DNA of 64,000 nt from positions 1 through 64,000 of the forward strand of contig NZ_JAEVYN010000003.1 in assembly GCF_016807185.1 (NCBI RefSeq). The letters run 5' to 3'. Positions 54,801-63,366 of the stretch are shown piece after piece. Position numbers and translations under genes: made by a program. The notes beneath the pieces are model-generated. The model was not told where the DNA came from. It saw nothing but the letters and a program-made list of their open reading frames with translations, and searched no databases. Origin of the DNA: Leptolyngbya sp. Cla-17 (GTDB lineage: Bacteria; Cyanobacteriota; Cyanobacteriia; Leptolyngbyales; Leptolyngbyaceae). How positions within the stretch are numbered: the first letter of the stretch is position 1; every line of letters begins with the position of its first letter.

Positions 54801-55376
54801 AACATCCTGCGAGAAGAAGCAAACCGCGAGATTACTTTAATCAATGATTTGCTTGATATGGCGCGGCTTGACGCTGGGACGGAGTCGCTCACTCTCACCA
54901 CCATTGCGCTTCAGTACTACATTCCTCACCTGGCAGAAGCTTTTAGCGAACGCACTCGCCAACAACAGCAGCACTTAGCTATTCACATTCCTGATCATCT
55001 GCCAGACTTCAGCACCGATTTGCCTTATCTGGAGCGCCTTTTAACTGAACTCCTGCACAATGCCTGCAAATACACCCCTGCGGGAGAAAGAATTACCGTG
55101 TCGGCTCAATCGACTTCAGAAATCCTGGAGATTTGCGTCAGCAATACGGGGGTCGAAATTCCAGCTTCAGAATGCGATCGCATCTTCGACAAGTTCTACC
55201 GTCTTCCTAACAGTGATCCCTGGAAGCATGGCGGCACCGGGCTGGGGTTAGCCCTGGTGAAAAAACTCACCGAACGTTTGGGTGGTCAAATTCACGTTTG
55301 CAGTGGCGATGGACAAACAACCTTTAGGCTAGAGTTTACGCATGGCAGCGCCGCCACCGATAAACTCCAGCCATAA
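51861..55376 (+). CDS. Multi-PAS/GAF histidine kinase with bilin-type GAF
   Basis: 1171 residues, no membrane segment. Order: four PAS/PAC units (about 60-180, 190-310, 315-430, 435-560), GAF (about 575-740), coiled coil (740-775), second GAF (about 775-920), HisKA with His 943 in STASHELRSPMSSIK, HATPase (about 1045-1160) with FRLPNSDPWKHGGTGLGLAL-like G box. The first GAF carries EPCHLALLERIQ (Cys 670-His 671), the Cys-His dyad used by cyanobacteriochromes to bind a linear tetrapyrrole. A bilin could therefore be attached, but the second-Cys DXCF motif is not evident. No partner regulator follows directly. Confidence 0.88.
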   Translation: MSLSRVIQDSLALKKRGQSKLSPANCPDTAKYKGERFAVCAASEPERQQLSAMLYSYERIISATSDCVSLIDRNYIYQVVNQTYLTWHQKAYDEIVGHSFSDLLGQDFFETVCKPLLDKCLAGATEQTVESWKDYGDGQRRYAKATYAPYVELDGTISGVVINVQDLTDLKLAELENQALQERMQFLFAASPGVVYSCEAGGSFACTYISENVTRMFGYTPADFLGGSDFWAKRLHPDDAPKLFAGLPRLFKQGHHSHEYRFQHRDGHYCWVQDDLRLIQNLEGEPLEIVGCWMIIDARKAAEAALERSQRQYQTLVENSPDIIERFDPQLRHLYISPALTKITGMATDVFLGKTCRELGMDEGMVNTWEAAACSLLTTGRKQLIEFETPTLDGFRSYEMAVVPELSDQHAIESLLCISRDVTERKAAEAALREQQQFTEQIADSTLAILYVYDLIEQRNIYCNQQIAVVLGYSVDEIRLMDSDLLPGLTHPDDLPQMMANHQRLLMVQDDEFVETEYRIRHKDGNYRWFLSRDRIFSRTADGLPKQLLGVATDITVQKQTQAVLHQQAMRQRLLMVVTQNIRQTLDLSHILETTVTEVRQFLQTDRVLIYQFNSDWSGSVIAESVAAGWQSILGMEITDTYFVNTQGEAYKRGRIRVSDDIYADNLEPCHLALLERIQTRAKLVVPILQADHLWGFLIAQHCQSPRHWEASEIELQRQLAMQLAIAIQQAELYQQVQTWNTSLELQVQERTAQLQQALDFEALLKCITDQVRDSLDEGQILQAAVEALAHGLPLTACDTGIYNAEQTTSTIAYECTNTLTPAQGYTFEIATAAHAEIYPQLFRGQTCHFTDITPDPLRLDQQRQTTLAVPIVDDQGSLGDLWLFKPPGSVFHDQEVRLVKQVANQCAIALRQSRLYQAAQTQVKELERFNQLKDDFLSTASHELRSPMSSIKMAIQMLEISLEPLGVLEDKANAIHCYFNILREEANREITLINDLLDMARLDAGTESLTLTTIALQYYIPHLAEAFSERTRQQQQHLAIHIPDHLPDFSTDLPYLERLLTELLHNACKYTPAGERITVSAQSTSEILEICVSNTGVEIPASECDRIFDKFYRLPNSDPWKHGGTGLGLALVKKLTERLGGQIHVCSGDGQTTFRLEFTHGSAATDKLQP

Positions 55377-55579
55377 GCACTCCAGCTAGTTCGACAGGAT
55401 GAATTGGGGATCTTTTCTTAAGGAAGTCTGCTCAAACTTTCTATATTGCAAGGGTTTGCAGTCTCATCTATATTCAGACAAACTGATCTAGCATAGTCAG
55501 GAGAAAATGTTGAGACTTATTAATATGTAGGGAACTTCAAGTTAACCTGCTAAGCAACCTGTGAGTAACCCTTTCAACC
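55377..55579 (+). promoter_or_regulatory. Intergenic region before the Cache kinase
   Basis: About 200 bp, AT-rich, with no gene. The ATG of the next gene has no strong Shine-Dalgarno sequence. Confidence 0.25.
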
Positions 55580-57802
55580 ATGTTGTTAAAAACTGTCAGT
55601 CGATGGTCAGTGACTGGGCAGATGCCACTGCGTCTGATTCTGGTTGTGCCGTTCGTAATGCAAATTTTTGTAGCGGTTGGCTTGACGGGGTATCTGGGTA
55701 TTCGTAATAGTCAAAAATCGATCAATACTGTGGTTTCCCAACTCCGCAGTGAAACCAGCGATCGGATTAATCAGCAGATTCTCTTTTATTTAGAAAAGCC
55801 CTACCTAATTAATCAAACAATTGCGGCTGGAATTTCAGAAGGACAGATTGACATCAAAGATGTTAAAGCTTTAGAGCATCTCTCCTGGCGGTTGGTCAAC
55901 CAAAACACTGTGAGCTTCCTTCAAACTGGCACGCCTCAGGGAACTAGCGTTCTAGTTGAACGGTTGGAGGAGGGATTTATCGTGGCTCGGACTGGAGATG
56001 CCGACCGACCTAATCGCCAGAGCTACCGTCTGGATGAGCGGGGGAACCGAGCTGAATTGCTGGAAACTAAACTGTTTGACCCACGGACTCGACCCTGGTA
56101 CAAAGCGGCAGTGGAAGCGGGTGAGCCAAGCTGGAGCAACATCTTTCTTGGGGCTTCAGGAAAAGCGACACTTTCTCTGTCTCAACCGATTTACGGCGAA
56201 ACCGGCAACCTTTTGGGTGTGCAACATAGTAATTTTCGCCCTTCACGCATTCACGAGTTTTTGAAAAGCGTGAAGGTCGGGCTGACTGGACAAACGTTTA
56301 TTGTTGATCGTTCGGGGAACATCATTGCCAGTTCGCTGATTGAGCAACCTTACAAGATTCAGGACGAGGACTTAGAGCAGATTCCAGCGACAGACATTGA
56401 AAATCCTGTCATTCGTGCCACAGCCAAAGCTGTGCTTGAGCGCTTCGGTAGCTTCAGCATCGATCAGAGCCAACAGCTTGATGTTGTGGTAGATGGCGAT
56501 CTCCAGTTTGTGCAGATTTCACCCATTCGAGACGAGCAGGGCATTGACTGGTTTAGCATTGTCGTGGTGCCGGAGTCCGACTTCACAGCAGAAATTGATG
56601 CCAACACGCGCACGACTATGTTGCTTTGTCTAGCGGCACTGGTGGTTGCAACCGTTTTGGGAATCTACACGGCGCAATGGATCGCTCAGCCCCTTAGACG
56701 TTTAAGCCAATCCTCTGAGGCGATGGCGGATGGGGCACTGGATCAAAACGTTGAACTCTCAAACGTGCGAGAGCTAAATGTGCTGGCTCGTTCGTTTAAT
56801 CGGATGACGCAGCAGCTACGCGGCTCATTTACCCAATTAGAACAAACCAACGAGCAGCTAGAGCATCGGGTGGAGGAACGAACAGCGGATCTGAAGGATA
56901 CGCTGCAAGAACTGCAACGCACTCAAGCTCAAATGATTCAAGCCGAAAAAATGTCGAGTCTAGGACAGTTGGTGGCTGGAGTCGCGCATGAAATTAATAA
57001 CCCTGTGAACTTCATTCATGGCAACGTGACTCACATCAATGAATACACTCAAAATCTCCTGGAACTGCTGCAACTCTATCAAACTGAATTTCCAGACTCT
57101 ACTCCAGCCATTCGAGACAAGATGGACGAGATTGATTTGGAGTTTCTGAATGAAGATGTCCTGAAGCTACTCACATCAATGCAAGTTGGAACGGAGCGCA
57201 TTCGAGGGATTGTCACGTCGTTGCGGAACTTCTCACGGCTGGATGAAGCGCAGGTGAAAGAGGTGGATGTTCACGAAGGCATTGAAAGCACACTCCTGAT
57301 TTTGCAGCATCGCTTGAAAGCCAAAGTGAATTGTCCACCGACCACGCTGATTCGGGCTTATGGCGACCTGCCGCTGGTGGAGTGCCATCCTGGGCAGATG
57401 AACCAGGTGTTCATGAATATCTTAGTCAATGCACTCGATGCTCTAGAAGAAAGTAATACTAACCGCACCTATCAAGCGATAGAAGCTAATCCTAATCAAA
57501 TTACAATTCGTACCGCAGTGATTGATGCTGAGTGGGTAGAAGTTGCGATCGCTGACAATGGTCCTGGAATGCTGGAGGAGACCCGTCAACACATTTTTGA
57601 TCCATTCTTTACCACCAAGCCCGTAGGGAAAGGCACGGGTATGGGCATGTCCATTAGCTATCAAATCATCACCGAGAAACATGGCGGCAACTTAAGCTGT
57701 TGCTCTACGGTTGGCAAGGGGACTGAATTTGTGATTCAGATTCCTGTAAGACTGAGTTGCAGTAACGAAAAGATTTTGGTCGGCACGGCTGAAAACTCAT
57801 GA
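55580..57802 (+). CDS. Cache-domain transmembrane histidine kinase
   Basis: 740 residues. TM1 is about 18-40 (LRLILVVPFVMQIFVAVGLT). An extracytoplasmic dCache-type sensor (about 40-340) contains DPRTRPWYKAAVEAGEPSWS, the typical Cache turn. TM2 is about 345-365 (TMLLCLAALVVATVLGIYTA), then HAMP (about 366-418, AQPLRRLSQSSEAMADGALD) and a coiled coil. HisKA has His 470 in GVAHEINNPVNF and the HATPase has VAIADNGPGM and GKGTGMGMSISYQI. It would sense an external small molecule. The HisKA/HATPase part is very close to that of the neighbouring 949- and 461-residue kinases. Confidence 0.92.
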   Translation: MLLKTVSRWSVTGQMPLRLILVVPFVMQIFVAVGLTGYLGIRNSQKSINTVVSQLRSETSDRINQQILFYLEKPYLINQTIAAGISEGQIDIKDVKALEHLSWRLVNQNTVSFLQTGTPQGTSVLVERLEEGFIVARTGDADRPNRQSYRLDERGNRAELLETKLFDPRTRPWYKAAVEAGEPSWSNIFLGASGKATLSLSQPIYGETGNLLGVQHSNFRPSRIHEFLKSVKVGLTGQTFIVDRSGNIIASSLIEQPYKIQDEDLEQIPATDIENPVIRATAKAVLERFGSFSIDQSQQLDVVVDGDLQFVQISPIRDEQGIDWFSIVVVPESDFTAEIDANTRTTMLLCLAALVVATVLGIYTAQWIAQPLRRLSQSSEAMADGALDQNVELSNVRELNVLARSFNRMTQQLRGSFTQLEQTNEQLEHRVEERTADLKDTLQELQRTQAQMIQAEKMSSLGQLVAGVAHEINNPVNFIHGNVTHINEYTQNLLELLQLYQTEFPDSTPAIRDKMDEIDLEFLNEDVLKLLTSMQVGTERIRGIVTSLRNFSRLDEAQVKEVDVHEGIESTLLILQHRLKAKVNCPPTTLIRAYGDLPLVECHPGQMNQVFMNILVNALDALEESNTNRTYQAIEANPNQITIRTAVIDAEWVEVAIADNGPGMLEETRQHIFDPFFTTKPVGKGTGMGMSISYQIITEKHGGNLSCCSTVGKGTEFVIQIPVRLSCSNEKILVGTAENS

Positions 57803-57916
57803 GTTGAAGCTTATAGCGACACAATCGAAACGCCTATTCTCAGTCAAAATCATGAAGATTTCGGAAACAGGGTAGTTTTGTCCGTCACCTCGTCCTACTA
57901 AGTACGCCGTTGCTTC

Positions 57917-60766
57917 TCACTGAACAGGTAATGTAATCACAAACTCTGTGCCCTGACCCGGTTGAGAGTGGCAGACTAATTGACCTCCGTGTTTCTCAAC
58001 AATCTGATAGCTGATAAATAAGCCCAATCCGGTTCCTTTCCCCATGGGTTTAGTGGTGAAGAATGGGTCAAACAGCTTGGCTTGAATCTCTGGTGTAATG
58101 CCTCGACCATTATCTTTGATCGAGACTTCTACCCAGTCAGCATTGACACAGCGAGTCGAGATAGTGACGGTTTTGGATGATGTATGGTCTGTTGCAGTGG
58201 TTTCTAATTCATCGATCGCATTGCCAATCAAATTCATAAACACCTGATTGAGTTGTCCTGCATGGCAGTGAACTAGAGGCAATTCTTCATACTGCTGTTC
58301 AATCTCAATCGGCGTTCCAGAAACTAATTTCACGCGATGCTGCAAGATCAAGAGCGTACTTTCTAATCCTTCATGCAGGTCTACCGCTTTGACCGCCGCT
58401 TCATCCACTCGTGAGAAGTTGCGCAACGATTGAACAATTTCTCCAATTCGCTCAGTCCCCATCCTCATCGACGCGCAGAGTTTAGGGAAATCTGCTTCAA
58501 TGTAAGCAAAATCATGGTCCTCCAGAAGCTGTAGTAAATCCGGCGACGGAGCTGTAGTGTGTTGTTGATACGCCCGAACCAACTCAAATAGAGTTTGAAT
58601 ATACTCCTGGATATGCGTCAGATTGCCACTAATAAAGTTAATGGGATTGTTCACCTCATGGGCAATCCCAGCAACTAACTGCCCTAGGCTTGACATCTTC
58701 TCACTGTGGAATAACTGAACTTGCGTTTGTTTCAAGTCAGTCAACGTTTGGGCCAACTGTTCAGTTTTCTGTCGGGTTTGAACCAGTAGCTCTGCATGTT
58801 GTAGAGCGACACCCAGTTGCGCTGCAATCTGACTGACAAACTCAATTTCAGACGGTTTCCAGTGGCGTGGCGCAGAATGTTGGTACACACCCAGCAACCC
58901 CCAAAGCCCTTGACCGACAAAAATGGGAATGAGCATGAATGCCTTCACCTGGAATTGCTCCAGGATCTCCACATGACACTGAGCATAGCCCTGCTGGTAA
59001 ATGTCATGCACGATTGAGCTGTCACCCGTACGATACCGCCCACCTTGAGTCTCCTGTAAGTGAGTATCGTTCCAAACGGTATTCACTCCAAGCTGACCAT
59101 TGTTCTGCCACTCAGGCGTGACGGCTTCATAGTTGCTGACAAAGACTCCTCCCCAGTCCTCGTTAAAGCAGTAGATGGCAACCCGTTCTGCTGTGACAAC
59201 GTGGCTCAGTTCCTGAGTGGCACTTTGAAAGATGGTGTCTATATCTAAGGATTCACGCATTTTGGCAACGATCCAAGATAGCGTCATCTGCCGTTCCACG
59301 ACCCGTTCTAACTCGGTGTTGGACTGCTGAAGTTGCTCAGATTGCTGTTTCAGTGCTTCCGTGCGCTCTTCTACCTGCCGTTCCAGGCTGGAATTGAGCG
59401 ATTGTACCTGCTGGTACAGCCGATATTGTTTCACGGTCGCCGCAAAGCGTTCCCCTAGAGCTTGAGCATATTTAATCTCTTCTTCTGTCCAACGCTGCGC
59501 CTGTCCTTTCTTGACCTGCCGCCACACTTCAAAGGATTGACGGGGCATCAACTGGCGCGTATCCGGGTTGTGATAGCCACCCCACTCAATCTCGGTATCA
59601 ATTTCATGACGGAAGAAGGTTAAGCACCCCATGATTTGAGTCCCATGCTTGAGGGGAATAATCAGAGCACTGCGAATTTTTGTGTCATCAAAGAAGGGCG
59701 CAAGGGTACGGAAGAGCGGTTCTTGGTAAAGATCATCGACTGCCCAGGATGAAGCGCCAGGTTTGAAGCTCTGAGACGGTTCTACTAGTTCGTACACCGC
59801 TCGCATCCATTCAGTTGACCAGGGAGTACGCCCAGTTTCATCCACAGACGGATTCAGGACAGAGTGCAAATATTTTTGCCAGACTAAATTTTCTTCAATC
59901 GAGCGCTCTTGGGTGGGATCAATGAGTGCGGGTTGATCCCCACAGGTATAAATTTCTTTAGGTGAATCAGTCTCTGACGCTAGATACAATCTGCCGTCTG
60001 CACTCAGGGTGTGCGCTGCTAATTCCAGCGCATCTTGCCAATTGACAGTCGGCGACATTTGCAGTCGTGCCGTAACCTGGTTCATGTTGGCTTCGCGGCG
60101 TGCCTGCGATCGCACCTGCTCTAGCAAAACCGATTGAGCAATGGCAACCGCTACTTGGTCCACCACAGCCTGGATGAACTGCAACTCTGCTTCCGTCACG
60201 CTACGAGGTTCAGCGTGATGGGAAACTAGAAGCCCCCAAAGATGGTTGGACGACTGGAGGGAGGGTGGATCGTAAGACCCAGAGGCTTCCCCTTCGAGCA
60301 CGATTGGTACAACGATTGAGGATTTGACTCCCATTGCTGTCAGGTATTCCTGGTGGCAAGGGTCAACTGGACGATACCGAATATCACCTGTGTTGAGGGC
60401 TTCTCCGGTTTCTGGGCAGTTGAGTGGGCTAATCCCAATCGTATGATTGCCCAGATCGACGATCGATCGCTGACGGGCACGCACAAACAGTTCACGCGCA
60501 TAGCGAGGAATGTCGTCTGCGGGAAAGTGAAGTCCCAAAAGAGACGGTAAGCGATCTGCTTGAAGTGACTCTGCCACAACGACCCCATGACCATCGGGGT
60601 AGAATTGGTAGATCTTGACTCGATCTGTTCCCAGGTAGGCTCGAACCTCTGCTGCTGTAGTACTTAAGATGCTCTCAAGTTCCAAGGATTGGCGCACCCG
60701 GTTCGCAATGCGGTGAAGTAACCCTTCCTGAGTTAAGGGCGAAATAGCGTCGTGCGATGACAGCAT
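57917..60766 (-). CDS. Triple-GAF phytochrome/cyanobacteriochrome-like histidine kinase
   Basis: 949 residues, cytosolic. GAF1 (about 15-215) has the phytochrome-like FPADDIPRYARELFVR and DPCHQEYLTAMGVKSSIVVP with Cys 137-His 138. GAF2 (about 225-450) is a more divergent GAF. A coiled coil (450-490) leads to GAF3 (about 495-660) with YAQCHVEILEQFQVKAFML (Cys 597-His 598). HisKA has His 703 in GIAHEVNNPINF; the HATPase has VSIKDNGRGI and GKGTGLGLFISYQIV. Two Cys-His dyads suggest two bilin sites. It lacks a PAS-GAF-PHY order, so it is not a classic phytochrome. Start chosen at the first ATG. Confidence 0.88.
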   Translation of the reverse strand: MLSSHDAISPLTQEGLLHRIANRVRQSLELESILSTTAAEVRAYLGTDRVKIYQFYPDGHGVVVAESLQADRLPSLLGLHFPADDIPRYARELFVRARQRSIVDLGNHTIGISPLNCPETGEALNTGDIRYRPVDPCHQEYLTAMGVKSSIVVPIVLEGEASGSYDPPSLQSSNHLWGLLVSHHAEPRSVTEAELQFIQAVVDQVAVAIAQSVLLEQVRSQARREANMNQVTARLQMSPTVNWQDALELAAHTLSADGRLYLASETDSPKEIYTCGDQPALIDPTQERSIEENLVWQKYLHSVLNPSVDETGRTPWSTEWMRAVYELVEPSQSFKPGASSWAVDDLYQEPLFRTLAPFFDDTKIRSALIIPLKHGTQIMGCLTFFRHEIDTEIEWGGYHNPDTRQLMPRQSFEVWRQVKKGQAQRWTEEEIKYAQALGERFAATVKQYRLYQQVQSLNSSLERQVEERTEALKQQSEQLQQSNTELERVVERQMTLSWIVAKMRESLDIDTIFQSATQELSHVVTAERVAIYCFNEDWGGVFVSNYEAVTPEWQNNGQLGVNTVWNDTHLQETQGGRYRTGDSSIVHDIYQQGYAQCHVEILEQFQVKAFMLIPIFVGQGLWGLLGVYQHSAPRHWKPSEIEFVSQIAAQLGVALQHAELLVQTRQKTEQLAQTLTDLKQTQVQLFHSEKMSSLGQLVAGIAHEVNNPINFISGNLTHIQEYIQTLFELVRAYQQHTTAPSPDLLQLLEDHDFAYIEADFPKLCASMRMGTERIGEIVQSLRNFSRVDEAAVKAVDLHEGLESTLLILQHRVKLVSGTPIEIEQQYEELPLVHCHAGQLNQVFMNLIGNAIDELETTATDHTSSKTVTISTRCVNADWVEVSIKDNGRGITPEIQAKLFDPFFTTKPMGKGTGLGLFISYQIVEKHGGQLVCHSQPGQGTEFVITLPVQ

Positions 60767-60961
60767 AGGGAGGTTCGCTTAAGGAGAATTTGAAGTTGCC
60801 AAGCTTAAAGTTCCCTTGAATGATGCAAAATGCTCCTAATTTCGTTAGTGCGTCAGGGCCATGTGAGATAAGTTGCTAGCTTGTGCCAAGTCCAAGGACG
60901 AGAGGCGAATCCTACCCGTTGTGCGGCGGTGGAGTTGGGGTTGAGTTAAACTCAACCCCGT

Positions 60962-62575
60962 TTAGACCACTGTCTCGACACATTTAACACAATTTCGTCC
61001 CGCCGCTTTAGCAATATAGAGGGCTTGATCAACGACTTGCATGAGAGACTGACTGGTGTCACCATGTTCAGGGAATAACCCGACCCCCAGTGAAAGTGTC
61101 GTGCAGATCGTTGCAGAACCAAACTGCACGCGCATTGCTTGAAAGGAGCGTCGAATCTGTTCTGCTCGCTGATAAACATCCTTCAGCGTTATAGCAGGCA
61201 GCGTCAGTACAAATTCTTCACCCCCATAACGGCACGCGATGTCGTCTTGTCGGCTGTGATCGCGCAGCAAACTACCAAAAGCCTGTAATACGCAATCCCC
61301 ACCTTGATGCCCGTAGGTATCATTAACTTGCTTGAAAAAATCGATGTCCATCAGGATCACAGCGACCGGGTATGCTTCCCGATCCGCGCGTGCCAACTCT
61401 CGAGGGAGCGTCTCCTCAAAATAACGTCGATTGAATAAGCCCGTCAGAGCATCGTGGATCGCCTGTTCACGTAGCTGCGTTTGGAGTGCCTTGATCTCAT
61501 GCAACTGTGCTTGTAGGCGTTCGTTTACCTGGCGCAGTTCAAGGTCAGCTTGTTGCCGTTGAGTGACATTGCGCAAGACAAGCAAGCGCCCAGTGAGACC
61601 TTTACAGCGATCGCGTAAAGGTATGACGTGTAACTCCACATAGCAGTCTGCGCTCACCTTAAGGAGCAATTCACTCTGTACTGTTTCAGACGCTTCGCAA
61701 AGCTGAGCGATCACTTGCCAGCTTGAGAATAATTGCCTGAGCGGTTGCCCCAAGCAAGTGACGCTGATCCCAGTGAGCTGCTGGGCAGCTGGATTTATAT
61801 CAATCAACCGATTGTGTAAATCTAGCACTAGGACACCATCCGACATACTCTCGATCAACGTGTCTCGTGCCACTGGTACAAGATCAAACAGACGAAAGCG
61901 AAAGAGCGTGACGAAATAGATGATACCTGTCAGCAAAAAGCTCATGGGAGTAAGGTTTAAACCGGCAGGCGTGAGATTGAGCATATATGCGCTACCACCG
62001 AGCAACGGGACGAGCGCTCCTGCTAACGCCAGCCAGGATTGTTGCTGCTGGAGTCGCGCGGATTGCTGCGTCGCTTTAACCAGTAGCAGTGAACCAGCGA
62101 GTGTATAAAGATAAACGCAGGTCATGACCCAATAAAAACCTGGACCATGCTGGTAAACAATTTGGTTTGTGCCTTGAGAACAGGGCAAAAAGCCACTCCA
62201 AACCAACCGATGCTGTTCGTTGGTTGCCACTAAAACCACATTGAGACTAGGGAGTAGCCAGAGCAATACGGTGTTTCTGAGTGTGAGCCACTGCCTTTTA
62301 TGCGTAAAGTGGATAGCAAAGATGAGAAAGAACGTAACCACGCAGCCAGAGCCAACATATTCCAACTTAGACCAAAAGATTTTGTCGGGTAGAGCGATCG
62401 CTGCCGCTTCGAGAGCGGCAACAGTGGCATAGACGGCAATAGAAAGCAACGATAAAATAAACGGTCTGCTGGCAGAGGAGGCAGCACGCCTGCGCCAAGC
62501 AGCAACCGCAACCACAACCGCGAGCAGCGCTGTGAAGCTGAGGATGGCAAAAGAGGGATTATGTTCAAAAAGCAT
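60962..62575 (-). CDS. 7TM-PAS diguanylate cyclase
   Basis: 537 residues. The N-terminal about 215 residues have seven hydrophobic segments of the histidine-kinase 7TM type. A PAS unit (about 220-340) contains LIESMSDGVLVLDLHNRLID. A short coiled coil precedes the GGDEF domain (about 375-530), with LTGLFNRRYFEETL and active-site GGEEF at about 449-453. An RxxD inhibitory site (RQDD) lies five residues before it. It would make cyclic di-GMP from two GTP, with product feedback. Start at 62575. Confidence 0.92.
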   Translation of the reverse strand: MLFEHNPSFAILSFTALLAVVVAVAAWRRRAASSASRPFILSLLSIAVYATVAALEAAAIALPDKIFWSKLEYVGSGCVVTFFLIFAIHFTHKRQWLTLRNTVLLWLLPSLNVVLVATNEQHRLVWSGFLPCSQGTNQIVYQHGPGFYWVMTCVYLYTLAGSLLLVKATQQSARLQQQQSWLALAGALVPLLGGSAYMLNLTPAGLNLTPMSFLLTGIIYFVTLFRFRLFDLVPVARDTLIESMSDGVLVLDLHNRLIDINPAAQQLTGISVTCLGQPLRQLFSSWQVIAQLCEASETVQSELLLKVSADCYVELHVIPLRDRCKGLTGRLLVLRNVTQRQQADLELRQVNERLQAQLHEIKALQTQLREQAIHDALTGLFNRRYFEETLPRELARADREAYPVAVILMDIDFFKQVNDTYGHQGGDCVLQAFGSLLRDHSRQDDIACRYGGEEFVLTLPAITLKDVYQRAEQIRRSFQAMRVQFGSATICTTLSLGVGLFPEHGDTSQSLMQVVDQALYIAKAAGRNCVKCVETVV

Positions 62576-62780
62576 AGTGACACTGGGTTCTGGGGCTAGC
62601 TCTCACCGCGAGAGCCACTAGCGATTTTTGGCTGCTTAGAGCTATTTGGATAGTAAACAAAAAGCCTTAGAAGTCTTAGAGACTATGCCAAAAGTCTGCT
62701 TGAATGCGTTTTATTAATCAGCTACATAGAAACTACCAAGACGGAATAGGCGCTCTAAGAGCCTTAATCTAGTGAGTCCA

Positions 62781-62902
62781 GGGTATGTCAAATAATTTGT
62801 GTCGAAGGTAGGGAATTATTGTAGAAAACGATCATCATAAGCGATCTCAAACCGATTAAAGGCTGGTCGCCAGTCTTTAATCGGCACCGTCCATTTCTTA
62901 GT
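62781..62902 (-). mobile_element. Relic of an IS256-family element end
   Basis: Begins GGGTATGTCAAATAATTTGT, close to the terminus of the complete element at 32604. The minus strand encodes the last about 25 residues of its transposase (KKWTVPIKDWRPAFNRFEIA and so on) with several changes. It is cut off sharply at about 62902. Confidence 0.85.
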
Positions 62903-63060
62903 GGGACTTACGCAAAGGCCATTTTGAGCGATGGGTGTTTGAGTTGCTGGCACAGGTAATTGTCTAGTAATCCGTGTTTGAGTTGGTAAATCGTTTGCCC
63001 TGTTTGCTTAGCTTTGCACAAATTTGGCGAGAGAAAGTTGTACTGTCACTCCTTCTTCAG
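62903..63060 (-). mobile_element. Relic of a second insertion sequence
   Basis: Starts with GGGACTTACGCA, a familiar IS end. The minus strand encodes GQTIYQLKHGLLDNYLCQQL followed by KHPSLKMAFA and a stop, like the end of an IS4-type transposase. It abuts the IS256 relic, so one element inserted into the other. Confidence 0.55.
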
Positions 63061-63209
63061 CGGGTTTAGCGGGTGTAGCCCTTGGCGGCCCGAAACCCCA
63101 TGTAAACTCCTGCCACTTTTCCGCTCACGCCGCAACAACCTAACGTTTCCTTACATTTTGTGTAGCAAATAACACTTAGCTTGGTAATCTAGGCACTCTT
63201 AAAGCGTAC

Positions 63210-63243
63210 GTATCCTCTAAGGTATAAAAACTTTAGAGGATAC
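63210..63243. promoter_or_regulatory. Inverted repeat upstream of the receptor-like gene
   Basis: GTATCCTCTAA (63210-63220) and TTAGAGGATAC (63233-63243) are perfect 11-bp arms with a 12-nt AT-rich loop. It may be an operator, transcription terminator of upstream reading, or IS-derived. Confidence 0.4.
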
Positions 63244-63366
63244 CTATGGAAATAACATAGCTGTAACCGAGGTTGGTGTAGGTAAATCCTCTACGGGCAT
63301 CAGAGAACATTCTTTGACCTTCATAGCTAATGGTTGACTCTGCTTTATAGGTTAAAAGAAGAAGCC

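Larger units (their letters stand above)
62576..63366. other. Intergenic region with IS relics
   Basis: No intact gene. It contains the two IS relics described separately and an inverted repeat before the receptor-like gene. Confidence 0.6.
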
